The notes below the pieces were generated by a model, which was given only the letters and a program-made list of their open reading frames with translations, was not told the origin of the DNA and did not search any database. The position numbers and the translations under genes are program-made. Positions 17,650 through 26,678 of a stretch of DNA of 64,000 bases are shown here, piece by piece; the stretch's first letter is position 1, and each line of letters begins with the position of its first letter. This DNA is from Gloeothece verrucosa PCC 7822. GTDB lineage: Bacteria; Cyanobacteriota; Cyanobacteriia; Cyanobacteriales; Microcystaceae. The stretch lies in NCBI RefSeq assembly GCF_000147335.1, contig NC_014501.1, positions 992,001 through 1,056,000 on the forward strand, in the 5' to 3' direction.

Positions 17650-19125
17650 ATGTCCAATCCTGTAATTCCTATTGATCGTCACGAAGCTCAAGAGAGTGGT
17701 CAAGCAATTCAAGAAGCGCAAGATAGTGTCGTGAAGACGGCGGCTACCGCTACGATCGCTCTGATTCGTCAATTACTCAAGTCTCTAAAACTTTCTCACA
17801 AGGACGTTAATGTCGAGATTGCTATCAATGACTCCGTAGCTTACAAGGCCAATGTTAAAAATAAAGAGCTTGAGGTTAAAGCTCAAACTCCAGAATTGTC
17901 ATCTGAACAATTGCGCTACCTAAGAGAAGTTATTAAGTTACCACCGTCAAATCAGCCTGGGGTGGCTTCTATACCCCTAGATCAAGATGTACAAATTACC
18001 ATTAATGGGAAAGAAGTTTTTCGCCTCAAAGATGGAGTTGTCGAAAACAATAAGCTTGCTCCTACAGTAGAGAAAACTGGTGTCAAACCTAGTAAAAATG
18101 TTGAAACCTCAACCCGACAAGGGAAGACTTCCTCATCACCCCTAACTCCAGGGCAAAAAACGGCGACTGAAGCTAAAACCCCATCATCACACGTAACTTC
18201 AAAGCCAAAAGCCAGCCGAGAAGCCCAAACTTCGCCATTACCTGTACCTCCAAAGCAGAAAACTACAACTGAAGCTAAAAAGCTACCATTATCAGCTTCA
18301 AGGCAGAAAACGAGCCAAGAGGCTAAATCCTCACCCTTACCCGTACCCTCAAGGCAAAAAACGACGACTGAAGCTAAAACTTCCCCCTTACCTATCCCTC
18401 CAAAGCCAAGCGCAACTCAAACAGCCCAAATACCCACTATGCCTGTGGTTCAAGGGGAAAGAAACCCAAGAGAAACTCAAATAGAACAACCCTCTGTACC
18501 ATCGGTTCCCGTTGAGATTATGACCGAAAATGCGCCTCAACAGGGGCAAAAGGGCGTTTCTCTCTCTGATGAACAAAAACAGGAGTTGCAAAACCTTGGG
18601 GTTAATCTCGATCAGATCGAAAATGCTGTGGCTAATGCCCCTGGTGGTAACGTTCCGATTATCCTGGTTCTCAATCGGGAAGTAGAGCGTAATGTTCCGA
18701 AAAGTTCTCTCAAAGACAATCTTAAAACCAGTCTTTCCCGTTTCCAGAACACAGTCAAAGATTTGTCCCGTAAGGTATCTAGCTTTTTAAGTTCGACGCG
18801 AGAAAAACTCTCTCCGGCTGCTAACCGAGGTCTAAAACAGGATTTACAGAATATTGCTGTGACCAACGTTGCCTCAAAACTACTTGACCGCTTTGGTGGC
18901 AAAACTGAGGACGGGCGACAAGTGTTTGAAGGCAACAGTTTCCGCATAGAACGTCAAGGTCGAGATTTGACGGTCAGTGCTAAGGATGGACGAGGAACGA
19001 TTTTAAGCCTTAAAAATGGGGAACTGGAGGGTTCTTTAACACAAAAAGACGTTGAAAAATTTCAAGCCGTCAACCGCCAATTAGATCACGGCAAATCTAG
19101 ACAGTCTCAAGCTGAAATTGGGTGA
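17650..19125 (+). CDS. Hypothetical protein with Pro/Thr/Lys repeat linker
   Basis: This 491-residue protein has three parts. Residues 1-140 form a mixed alpha-beta domain. About 150-265 is a low-complexity linker of imperfect units built on KTTTEAKTSPLPVPP. The C-terminal 200 residues include a helical segment (SRFQNTVKDLSRKVSSFLSS) and a beta-rich end. The linker resembles tethers that hold a domain at a distance. Position between secretion genes and just upstream of the coupling protein suggests a transfer function, perhaps in relaxosome docking. That is inference. Confidence 0.5.
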   Translation: MSNPVIPIDRHEAQESGQAIQEAQDSVVKTAATATIALIRQLLKSLKLSHKDVNVEIAINDSVAYKANVKNKELEVKAQTPELSSEQLRYLREVIKLPPSNQPGVASIPLDQDVQITINGKEVFRLKDGVVENNKLAPTVEKTGVKPSKNVETSTRQGKTSSSPLTPGQKTATEAKTPSSHVTSKPKASREAQTSPLPVPPKQKTTTEAKKLPLSASRQKTSQEAKSSPLPVPSRQKTTTEAKTSPLPIPPKPSATQTAQIPTMPVVQGERNPRETQIEQPSVPSVPVEIMTENAPQQGQKGVSLSDEQKQELQNLGVNLDQIENAVANAPGGNVPIILVLNREVERNVPKSSLKDNLKTSLSRFQNTVKDLSRKVSSFLSSTREKLSPAANRGLKQDLQNIAVTNVASKLLDRFGGKTEDGRQVFEGNSFRIERQGRDLTVSAKDGRGTILSLKNGELEGSLTQKDVEKFQAVNRQLDHGKSRQSQAEIG

Positions 19126-19136
19126 GGATATAACTT

Positions 19137-19622
19137 ATGTCAACCAAGATTAGTGGGCTTATTCCCTTATTGTTGCGAAAATCTACGATTTTACCCGCTA
19201 TGCGGACTTTTGTTGAGATTAGTCTATTTTATGGAGGACTTATTTCACCTCATTACATGGTCATCTCGCCAGAGGAAATTGCTCTTTTATCAGTGGCCTT
19301 CGGTGGGATTGTAGCGCTATTAATCTCTCGTTTCAGGTGGAACGATCATGATGTCGCCCTCTGGAAGTTAAGCAAACGATCTTTTTTTATCCCCTGTGCA
19401 ATACTTTTCGTTCTGGGTTGGTGGCTGTGGCGTTGGTGGCATCTGCCTTCGCTTCTTCTTAAAGCCGGATTGACAATCTTTTTGGTTAGTACCGTCCTTT
19501 CCCTTCAACATCTTGAGAGTGAGTTAACTCCAGAGATAGCGATCGCATTTTTGAGACGGGCTGCTTTTATCCCGTTTCCCATTTTCTTATCGATTCTCTT
19601 TAACTTTTTCAAACTTCAATGA
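19137..19622 (+). CDS. Small polytopic membrane protein
   Basis: This 161-residue protein has four to five hydrophobic segments (about 25-60, 77-92, 98-122 and 135-158) with basic loops between. It overlaps the coupling-protein gene by 4 bp, so translation is probably coupled. A small membrane partner of a VirD4-type protein would fit. No family is recognised. Confidence 0.5.
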   Translation: MSTKISGLIPLLLRKSTILPAMRTFVEISLFYGGLISPHYMVISPEEIALLSVAFGGIVALLISRFRWNDHDVALWKLSKRSFFIPCAILFVLGWWLWRWWHLPSLLLKAGLTIFLVSTVLSLQHLESELTPEIAIAFLRRAAFIPFPIFLSILFNFFKLQ

Positions 19623-21328
19623 ATAATCATTATGTTGCCGTAAAACCGGCTAATGATGCTTTTGGTCGTGCTTTTAATAATATGTCTCGCTCTATCTCCC
19701 CTCAGCAGGGGATGATGTTGCTTGCCTGTCTGGGATTTGTCGGGCTACTTGCTTTGATGGGTAAAACCGGGGGTAAGAAGGGCAAGCTGGCTAAGGGGTA
19801 TTTTGGTGGACGTGCAGAAAAGTCAGCCGCTAAACGAATTGCCCTCAAACAAATGCGGCATAAGAAGGAAAATGCGGTTTCAGTTTGGGTGGGAACGCCT
19901 ACCCAAAACCCTTTAGCTCCTTCACCTCTATATCTTCCTGATGCTCAGAGGGGTACGGCGGTTCTCGGTGCGCCTGGAACGGGTAAGACGGTTTCAGTCA
20001 TTGACCAACTAGCCATTTCGGTCATTGAACAGGGATTTCCCATGATTTTATGGGATTTTAAATTCCCTACCCAAACTTCCCGTCTAGCTGCTTATGCGGT
20101 TAAAAATGGCTACCAACTGCATATTTTCGCCCCTGGCTATCGTGAATCCGAGGTTTGTAATCCTTTGGAGTTTTTAAAAGATGATACTGATTCGATGATG
20201 GCGCGACAGTTCGCTGAGGTGATGAACCAAAATTTTAAGCGTTCTGGGCAAACCTCTGAGGATGGTTTTTTTGGACCCGCCGGAGATCAGGTGACGGAAG
20301 CGATCATGATGTTGGCACGAGGTACAGAGTATCCTGATTTGATGATGTGTCAGGCATTGGCAAGTCGTACTGATTTGGCTCAACAAATTATCAAGCAGAA
20401 GGATAAACTCAATCCCTGGATTTTGGCTAGTTTTGGGCAATTAATTTCCAGTGCCCAATCAGAAAAGACGGTTAGTTCTATTCTGGCAACCGCTAATATT
20501 AATTTTACTCGCTTCATGAAAGCGGATGTTTTACCGGCTTTTTGTGGTAAGACTACGATTCCAACTTTTTTAGAAGGAAAGCAAATGTTAGTGTTGGGAT
20601 TGGACAGGGAAAAACGTGATGTTCTTGCTCCTTTGATTGCTGCTATCCTTCATTTATTAGTTAATAGAAATGTTTCAAGAAAGCGTTCTGACCCATTATT
20701 TCTAATAGCTGATGAAGTCCCAACCCTTTATTTACCAGGGCTTCATCATTGGTTAAATGAGAATAGGGAAGATGGTTTGTGTACCGTTTTAGGCTTTCAA
20801 AATTTGGTACAAATGGAGAAAATGTACGGTGAAGATTTAGCCAGAGCTATTATTGGAGGCTGTGCTACGAAAATAATTTTTAACCCACAAGATCAAGATT
20901 CGGCTAAATTATTTTCCGATTATCTCGGTTCTAAAGAGGTTAAGTTTAAACAAAAAAGTAAGGGCAGAAGTGGAGGGAAAGCCAGTACCAATATTTCTGA
21001 ACAAATTCAAACGAAACCCCTGTTTGAAGCCTCGGATTTTCTTCAATTACCTACGGGTCGTTGTATTCTGCTCAATCCTCATTTTAAGCGGGGTAAAGCG
21101 GCTTACATACCGCTCTTAGAATCAATTAATTTAAGCAGTGATTATCAGACTATTTTGAAATGGTCAGAAACCCGTTGGGACAAGGTGAGAGGAGGTTTAG
21201 CAGAGCGTAGCACACAGATTTCTATTACCGGGGAGGATTTGGCGGCGCGTTATCAACTGGCTCAAAAGATGTTTCCAGGCGGGAAAAATAAGGGCGAGGA
21301 GAGTGAACTTTTTGCGGCGATGTTGTGA
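19619..21328 (+). CDS. VirD4/TraD-type coupling protein
   Basis: This 569-residue ATPase has an N-terminal hydrophobic helix at about 30-45, Walker A GAPGTGKT at 117-124 and Walker B FLIADE with Asp365-Glu366. A later VLGFQNLVQME segment belongs to the motif-3 region of TraD/TraG proteins. These hexameric proteins recruit the relaxase-DNA complex and pass it to the secretion channel. Only one clear N-terminal membrane helix is seen, and the upstream membrane protein may complete the anchor. It is the last gene of the long T4SS operon. Confidence 0.85.
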   Translation: MNNHYVAVKPANDAFGRAFNNMSRSISPQQGMMLLACLGFVGLLALMGKTGGKKGKLAKGYFGGRAEKSAAKRIALKQMRHKKENAVSVWVGTPTQNPLAPSPLYLPDAQRGTAVLGAPGTGKTVSVIDQLAISVIEQGFPMILWDFKFPTQTSRLAAYAVKNGYQLHIFAPGYRESEVCNPLEFLKDDTDSMMARQFAEVMNQNFKRSGQTSEDGFFGPAGDQVTEAIMMLARGTEYPDLMMCQALASRTDLAQQIIKQKDKLNPWILASFGQLISSAQSEKTVSSILATANINFTRFMKADVLPAFCGKTTIPTFLEGKQMLVLGLDREKRDVLAPLIAAILHLLVNRNVSRKRSDPLFLIADEVPTLYLPGLHHWLNENREDGLCTVLGFQNLVQMEKMYGEDLARAIIGGCATKIIFNPQDQDSAKLFSDYLGSKEVKFKQKSKGRSGGKASTNISEQIQTKPLFEASDFLQLPTGRCILLNPHFKRGKAAYIPLLESINLSSDYQTILKWSETRWDKVRGGLAERSTQISITGEDLAARYQLAQKMFPGGKNKGEESELFAAML

Positions 21329-21380
21329 CAAATTCTTGATAACACCTTAGCGTTCATTGGAAGTTTAATTATCTTCCACT

Positions 21381-21650
21381 CTAGGGAAAATAACGATAAA
21401 ATTCTCGTCGATGCAGGATGCGAGAGAAAGTAATGGTATCGTCTGTTAAAAAAAAGCCTATTCTATAATCACCAATGCGAAGCCGGTAAGCATTATCTTC
21501 TCCTTTTAACTTTTTTATGTTGCCGATCTCGTTAAGATTGTCATAAGCTAAAATATCCTCAAAGACAAAATTTTTAATCGTTGTGTAAACTTGGGTACTT
21601 TTCAAGGCTTTAAGATCTTTGATAAAGGTAGGAAGATACTCGGTTTTCAT
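21381..21650 (-). CDS. relE: RelE-family toxin
   Basis: This 89-residue protein has the RelE signature: a central KKLKGEDNAYRLRIGDYRIG segment and a C-terminal RILHRREFYRYFP. Such toxins cleave mRNA at the ribosomal A site. Its start overlaps the antitoxin stop by 4 bp, giving antitoxin-first order. The pair sits convergently after the T4SS operon and probably helps retain the element. Confidence 0.85.
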   Translation of the reverse strand: MKTEYLPTFIKDLKALKSTQVYTTIKNFVFEDILAYDNLNEIGNIKKLKGEDNAYRLRIGDYRIGFFLTDDTITFSRILHRREFYRYFP

Positions 21651-21850
21651 TCTTGCTCTAGTTCGGCTAAGGCTTGTTCTAAACTCAAGGGAGTTTCATC
21701 TTTAACTTCTTTCATGGCACGATAGAGTCCTTCATCTTCAATTGCTTCAATAATACGTTCATAGTCTTGAAAATTGATAACTACTTTTAGGATTTGACCT
21801 TGAGAATCTGTAATCAATTCTTGAGCGAAGGGATAATCTTGAACGTCCAT
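21647..21850 (-). CDS. RelB/Phd-like antitoxin
   Basis: This 67-residue acidic protein has an N-terminal strand region (QILKVVINFQDYERIIEAIED) followed by a C-terminal helix (LSLEQALAELEQE). That is the usual shape of cyanobacterial antitoxins paired with RelE. It overlaps relE by 4 bp. The DNA-binding fold cannot be settled by eye. Confidence 0.75.
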   Translation of the reverse strand: MDVQDYPFAQELITDSQGQILKVVINFQDYERIIEAIEDEGLYRAMKEVKDETPLSLEQALAELEQE

Positions 21851-21954
21851 TATTTTGTCCTTATTTTGAGTATGTGGATAAATTTCTGTGGATATTTATC
21901 TTTCTGTCATCATAGCTCATTAATCCTAAATCCGATTAAGTCATAAATTAACAA

Positions 21955-22524
21955 TTAACAGCGTGTTAGAGTTCGTTTCAGATAAAGGTCATAAGGATTG
22001 TTGTAACGCACCATTCCCCCAGGCAGTTGAGGTAGGATTTCACGGATTTCTTGGCTACAGGTTTTTAAGCCTGTATCTTCAGCAATTTTTGCCGCTTTTA
22101 GATGGTCAGAAACCCCCTGATTAAATAGAGTTTGAGACTCTTTGAGAGTGGTTTGATACTCATGGGTAAAACTTTTATCGCTTCGGGTTTTTAGCCTTAA
22201 AGTTCGTACTCTGATATTGATGAGAGTGAACTGCTTCAGACGAGTTGCGCCCCTTCCCCAATAAGCACTAACTAAAATTAGGGGTTCAGGGGATTTAACA
22301 ATAATTTTATTGTAGAGAGCAAGGGCTTCATCATATTTGCCGTGCATTACTTTACTTTCTGCGGCTGGCAACATTTCTGATACAGTTTTTGGGATTTTTG
22401 GCTGACGTGGAGGGGCAGTCAACATTCCGAAGATAACTAACCCAATTGTCGCGGAAAAAGGCATTGAGGCTAGTTGTAGAGCATGAACGAGAGCAACAAC
22501 ATTGTGTTTAGGAAACATAGCCAA
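21955..22524 (-). CDS. Hypothetical membrane-anchored protein with TPR-like helix
   Basis: This 189-residue protein has a hydrophobic N-terminal segment (about 20-37) acting as an anchor or signal. A helical domain follows with one TPR-like hairpin (KVMHGKYDEALALYNKII). Six C-terminal residues include a Cys. It is not linked to the RelBE pair by overlap and has about 180 bp before the relaxase gene. No family is recognised. Confidence 0.45.
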   Translation of the reverse strand: MAMFPKHNVVALVHALQLASMPFSATIGLVIFGMLTAPPRQPKIPKTVSEMLPAAESKVMHGKYDEALALYNKIIVKSPEPLILVSAYWGRGATRLKQFTLINIRVRTLRLKTRSDKSFTHEYQTTLKESQTLFNQGVSDHLKAAKIAEDTGLKTCSQEIREILPQLPGGMVRYNNPYDLYLKRTLTRC

Positions 22525-22706
22525 ATTTAACCGAGGATAGCAAATAATACATTTGTTTTATTTTAAGGTACTATATTATAATTCATATCATCAGATGTTT
22601 TAGATAAGCATTAGTTAACAATTTTCTTGATGGGCATTAATTAGATTAAATTAATTGAAGAAAATAATTTATAACTCTTAATAAAGCAAGAGTTAGTTAC
22701 TTGCGG

Positions 22707-24008
22707 TTATCGTTCTAATTCAACCCTTTTTTGGTTTAAATGATTTTCCTCAATTAGCTCAGTAGCCTTATTAGTAACCTTTAGAATATATTCTCTAGCT
22801 ATCTTAAGATAAGTCTCTCTTGGTAATTCTTGATGCCATTGTTTAACCTGATTACTCTGAGTCAAAATTACTTTGGCTTCCTGTAAGTCATCACCCAACT
22901 TTAACGATAACAAAGTCACTCCAATATCGATCTCTCTGGTTTCCCTATCATAAAATTGAGGCAGTTGCCGAACAAGGGAGGCAAGATGAACATATTTATC
23001 TCTTAATGTCTTTTTCTGCTGTTCTAGCTCGTCACTTTCTACTTCCTGGTTATAGTTTTTCAGTTGTTCTAATTGGTTATTCTCTGTTTCTTGATTGTTG
23101 TTTTTCGGCTTTTGTACTTTGTTACTCTGTGCATCTTGTTTCGGGTGCGGAACAAGTTCGGCACTGTCATTAGTAACAACTGTGAGGGCTTCAATTTGAG
23201 GATTCAACTCATCCTGAGTTAGTTCATGACTATTTTGAGTAGCCAAGACAGATTTTAAGCTAGTCCAAGAATAATCCTTACCAAGTTGCCGTCCTTGGAA
23301 GGCTACACCGTTGAATTTATAGGAAATTCCCTCTATTTGTCCTATGTGCGATTTTCTGAGCCGAACATTTACCTTTTTATCCCTCAATCGGCTTATAAAT
23401 TCCTCAACAGAGGGACGATCTCTTAAAGCTTGTTCGATTATCCCCTGAAGCTGGCTTCTTTTGTTAAGTTCACCTGTCCTTCTCTGTTGCCGTATTTCTC
23501 CGGTGGTTGGCGCGCTCGCCGTAGGCGAGCGCCGCTTCGCGGATCGCTTTCTTTTCTCCCAACTGCTTTGCGTCGTAGAAAGGCTAAAGTCTTGCTCTAA
23601 TTGTCTGACTAATTTCTCAGAGCGCCTATACTGCCACGAATCATTAACCACAGAGCCATCGGTAATTCTAATACGACTAGCGATAATGTGAATGTGATCG
23701 TGTTCTCTATCGGTGTGGCGGTAAATAGCGTATTGGTTTGCGTCAAATTCCATCCCTTTTAGATAAGCACGGGCAATTTTAATCCACTGTTGTTGGGCTA
23801 GTTTTTCCTCCTTAGAGACAGAAAGACTAACGTGATAAACGCATTTGGTAACTCGCCTTCTTAATTGGGCAGATATGCGAAATTCAACGGCTAGGCTTTC
23901 TGGCTCTTTTCCCGTCATGTTTGTGCCAATTAACTTGGCTCCGGCTTTCTTGTGTACATAATCCAAGACATTCTTAAAGTTCGTGCCTTGAACCTGTTTA
24001 GCTATCAT
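22707..24008 (-). CDS. Relaxase, MobA/VirD2 type (MOBP-like)
   Basis: This 433-residue protein has the PF03432-type relaxase motifs: a putative catalytic Tyr17 in NVLDYVHKK, and the histidine cluster His98, His103, His105 and His107 in HTDREHDHIHI. It should nick one strand at oriT and remain bound to the 5' end during transfer. Residues beyond about 270 are Gln-, Glu- and Asn-rich coiled-coil-like. The last 110 residues match the end of the polymerase-like protein at 42489 (shared QSxQVxQW at 384-391, final LER/FER). It overlaps mobC by 4 bp. An in-frame palindromic repeat is inserted near 23512. Confidence 0.85.
   Translation of the reverse strand: MIAKQVQGTNFKNVLDYVHKKAGAKLIGTNMTGKEPESLAVEFRISAQLRRRVTKCVYHVSLSVSKEEKLAQQQWIKIARAYLKGMEFDANQYAIYRHTDREHDHIHIIASRIRITDGSVVNDSWQYRRSEKLVRQLEQDFSLSTTQSSWEKRKRSAKRRSPTASAPTTGEIRQQRRTGELNKRSQLQGIIEQALRDRPSVEEFISRLRDKKVNVRLRKSHIGQIEGISYKFNGVAFQGRQLGKDYSWTSLKSVLATQNSHELTQDELNPQIEALTVVTNDSAELVPHPKQDAQSNKVQKPKNNNQETENNQLEQLKNYNQEVESDELEQQKKTLRDKYVHLASLVRQLPQFYDRETREIDIGVTLLSLKLGDDLQEAKVILTQSNQVKQWHQELPRETYLKIAREYILKVTNKATELIEENHLNQKRVELER
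23512..23532. repeat. Palindromic repeat inserted in the relaxase gene
   Basis: GCGCTCGCC-GTA-GGCGAGCGC is a perfect 9-bp stem with a 3-base loop, flanked by CGCTTCGCGG. GC-rich palindromes of this sort are dispersed in many cyanobacterial genomes. Here it keeps the relaxase frame, adding Ser/Pro/Thr/Ala-rich residues in a linker. A similar palindromic stretch lies in the methylase-helicase gene near 47750-47790. Confidence 0.6.
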
Positions 24009-24334
24009 TGATTGAGTGCTGACCTAGGGGCTGGTTTTATTCCTATCAATTCTTTTCTCACTTCATTAAGAAGCGAGTATAAGCTATTTAAAGAATCGTT
24101 GTTTAACTCATTTTCTTGAAGCTTTTCGGCAACTTTTCCCAGTTCAAAATAAAGTTTTCGATTGACTTCTGGGACAAATTTGATGTGACTGTTATCGCTT
24201 TGAGCGAGGGCATTTAATCTCACCAGTCCACTTACGGTTATATTCCGTTGAGCCGCTATTTGGGCTAATTTTTCTTTTTCTTCCGGCAGAAAACGAACGC
24301 TGACTATATCCGTCCTTTGTTGTTTGAGCTTCAA
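24005..24334 (-). CDS. MobC-like relaxosome accessory protein
   Basis: The TTG at 24334 is chosen because a strong AAGGAGG lies 8 bases upstream of it. A longer frame to 24418 has no such site. The product (109 residues) opens with a ribbon-helix-helix-like region (DIVSVRFLPEEKEKLAQIAA, then ITVSGLVRLNAL). A helical MobC-like tail follows. Such proteins bind near oriT and help the relaxase open the DNA. Its stop overlaps the relaxase start by 4 bp. Confidence 0.7.
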   Translation of the reverse strand: MKLKQQRTDIVSVRFLPEEKEKLAQIAAQRNITVSGLVRLNALAQSDNSHIKFVPEVNRKLYFELGKVAEKLQENELNNDSLNSLYSLLNEVRKELIGIKPAPRSALNQ

Positions 24335-24912
24335 AACTTTTTCCTCCTTGACGGCTAATCGGAGATTTTTTACATTTTTATTATGGCATAATAATAACGT
24401 AAATGTATTTTTTAACACGGCTTGCTATCGGGTTTAAGCTCCACACAATAAGCCCCAACAAGTTAGAGGCAAGATGGAGGAATTAAGGAGGAGTTGGAGA
24501 ACTGTATAAACAAGCATAAAAAGTCAGCAAAAATCCTAAAAATGCTTAGAATAAACTCATAAATAAATTCATAAAATCGATAAAGATCTTCTAGCCAACT
24601 GGAAAATACTTGTCAAATAAATGCTTAAAGTTCCTGAAAAATGCTTGTCAGAACTATCAATTTTAGAAAAGCAATAGCTAAAGTTTGTTGTTTAGTCGAA
24701 ATTAATGAGAGCATCGAGGCACAACACAGAGAAGCCAGTTAAACCTAGCCCGACAGGATGCGGCGAGTGCTTAGGAGGGATATATAAAATAGAAAAAACT
24801 CATAGCCAATAGACGAGTTCTCGTTCACTTAGGATGTTTAAGGTTGTTGTTGCGTTTCTCCTAGGTCGGTTACACTGAAAATTGACTCTATCGCTCCTCT
24901 GTCAATGCCTTA
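24335..24912. other. Intergenic region, probable oriT and divergent promoters
   Basis: This gene-free 578-bp stretch separates the divergent mobC-relaxase operon from the gene at 24913. It holds a set of short iterated motifs AATGCTTR at 24541, 24620 and 24640, AATACTTG at 24605, and an inverted copy at about 24511. Within these, AAATACTTGTCA (24604) and AAATGCTTGTCA (24639) are near-identical direct repeats 35 bp apart. oriT sites normally lie next to mobC/relaxase genes and carry such repeats. No nic site could be assigned. Confidence 0.4.
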
Positions 24913-25917
24913 ATGTCTCAATCCATCATCGAGCCTCTTTTTAAACCTCCTCAATCTCCTACTCAATTTAGTGCTGTCGGCTATCTCTTCGGTAAATTTG
25001 AGACTGTATTACCAGCCGACGAGCATCAAAGTAAACTTCAAGGGAGTTTACAACTTTTTGACGGTACTAAGCTCCCGGCTAGGGTAGGGCTTACGGTTTG
25101 GAAGAGGTTATCAAGTAAGGGAAATTTTAATCTAGACAATGCCTACCTATGGCGCGTCTATTTCCGCACCACAAAGGAGGGCAAATTTTTTCAAGTACAA
25201 TTGATTAAATGTCTTTCCTCCCTTGAAGACTATTCATTTAATGACCTACCTCCACAACAGACCGCTTCAGACCAATTCCAAATTCGAGGGCGCATTCTCT
25301 TTACAGATAATGAGAAAGTGGTGATGCGCTTGGAACGCAACGAAACCCCCCCGCCCGGCCAAGAAAAGCAGTCTCGCTGGCAACCTTTTTTAATTACGGT
25401 TTCTGGCAGTCTTTCTGGAGCAGAAAAAGGGCAGTTCTGGGAGTTGCTCTGCACTCGTAAAGGTGAAGAACTGGTTTTAACAGAAGCCAATTGGGTAGAT
25501 GAAACCATTTCCCTAAGAGAAGCTACCCCCGCACAGGTGCAGACTCCTGCTACTTTTAAATCAAAAAAGTCATCATCAAAATCATCAGAAGATTCTTCTT
25601 CCTCTCCAATTATTATGATTAATGGCAAACAACCAGAAATGACGGTTAAGTTCACTACTCGTCCTGACCTTCCAGAACAAGGTAAGACCGTAACATTACA
25701 AGTATCAGGGGAAGGTGGTATTACTGTCCGAGCTTCCCTCAATCGTAAAACCCTAAAAAAACAAGTGGAGAAGATGGATTCTTTTGCCGATTGGGTAGCC
25801 GCTTTGTCAGGAAAAGTCGCTCGTATTGACTTTGATGGCGTGGTTGAACTCGAAGGGGCGGGGGTGACGGTTTTTGAGAAAAAGAAACAAAAGGTAGAAG
25901 AGAAGCCTGATGCCTGA
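24913..25917 (+). CDS. Hypothetical protein divergent from the mobilization genes
   Basis: This 334-residue soluble protein seems to have three similar beta-rich parts: about 20-110, 120-195 and 230-315. They are separated by a Ser/Lys-rich linker (SKKSSSKSSEDSSSS, about 217-232). The small-barrel texture suggests nucleic-acid binding, possibly OB-like, but no motif proves it. Divergent placement next to the probable oriT fits a role in transfer DNA processing. I know no named family. Confidence 0.5.
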   Translation: MSQSIIEPLFKPPQSPTQFSAVGYLFGKFETVLPADEHQSKLQGSLQLFDGTKLPARVGLTVWKRLSSKGNFNLDNAYLWRVYFRTTKEGKFFQVQLIKCLSSLEDYSFNDLPPQQTASDQFQIRGRILFTDNEKVVMRLERNETPPPGQEKQSRWQPFLITVSGSLSGAEKGQFWELLCTRKGEELVLTEANWVDETISLREATPAQVQTPATFKSKKSSSKSSEDSSSSPIIMINGKQPEMTVKFTTRPDLPEQGKTVTLQVSGEGGITVRASLNRKTLKKQVEKMDSFADWVAALSGKVARIDFDGVVELEGAGVTVFEKKKQKVEEKPDA

Positions 25918-26099
25918 GTTTTTTCGGGGATTAAGATTGGTCAGTAGAGCTTTCTTCTCTAAATTTTCAAATTTCCAAAGGGTAAGCTCTGCCTGAGTGT
26001 TTAAAATGCTCAACAAAATTTTCGCTACAGTCAGTTTAATCCGTATTAACATAAAGCTACATAGGAAGGCTTACTGTTGCTCAAATAAGCATCTGTCTG

Positions 26100-26567
26100 A
26101 TGAAAACGAAAAGTTCAAATCAATTAAAGGCAAACAAGCTCAAAAAAAAATATAGATTTTTTCTCAATCCTTACCCAGATTGCGCTTTTACTAAATGTCC
26201 TAAATGTGAGACAAAAACCAAAGTCCGGAAATTTGCCTTAGTTATTCACATTGAGCCTCAACAAATTTTTTTACTGAATAAACAGTGTAAATACTGTCCT
26301 TACTGTGAACTTATTATTGCTAAGAAACAAGAAATAGAAGCGTTAATGACTATTGGATTTAGTCAAGACAATCCTCAAATCGTGGGAAATAATTATTTAG
26401 TGATGGGAACTATTGAAAGGCAAGATTGGAAACAAGGAAACCAAGGCGCACTTTCAAGTAACGATATTTTAGATCGGATGTATATTTTTAAAGACCAATG
26501 GGACTTTGAGGTCATTCCGGCTGGCTGGTATCCTAATGATGAGTTACCAGAGAAAAAAAATAAATAG
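26100..26567 (+). CDS. Hypothetical zinc-ribbon protein
   Basis: This 155-residue protein has a basic N-terminus and two metal-binding cysteine pairs: CPKC at about residues 34-37 and CKYCPYC at about 63-69. Together these should form a zinc ribbon. The C-terminal half (MGTIERQDWKQGNQG, then FKDQWDFEVIPAGWYP) is compact and aromatic. The gap before it (25918-26099) shows no gene. Function is unknown. Confidence 0.6.
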   Translation: MKTKSSNQLKANKLKKKYRFFLNPYPDCAFTKCPKCETKTKVRKFALVIHIEPQQIFLLNKQCKYCPYCELIIAKKQEIEALMTIGFSQDNPQIVGNNYLVMGTIERQDWKQGNQGALSSNDILDRMYIFKDQWDFEVIPAGWYPNDELPEKKNK

Positions 26568-26678
26568 AGTAGGGGAAATTTTAACACACCGACGGCTGTT
26601 ACCAATAAAACATTCAATCTGTGTCCTAATGATGAGTTAGCCGACTCTGAAAGCGATATTTCAAGGCGTGAGCAAGTT

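Noticed and set aside
25230..25742. Antisense open frame of 170 codons
   Set aside because: It lies fully inside the gene at 24913 with shadow-type composition and no ribosome site.
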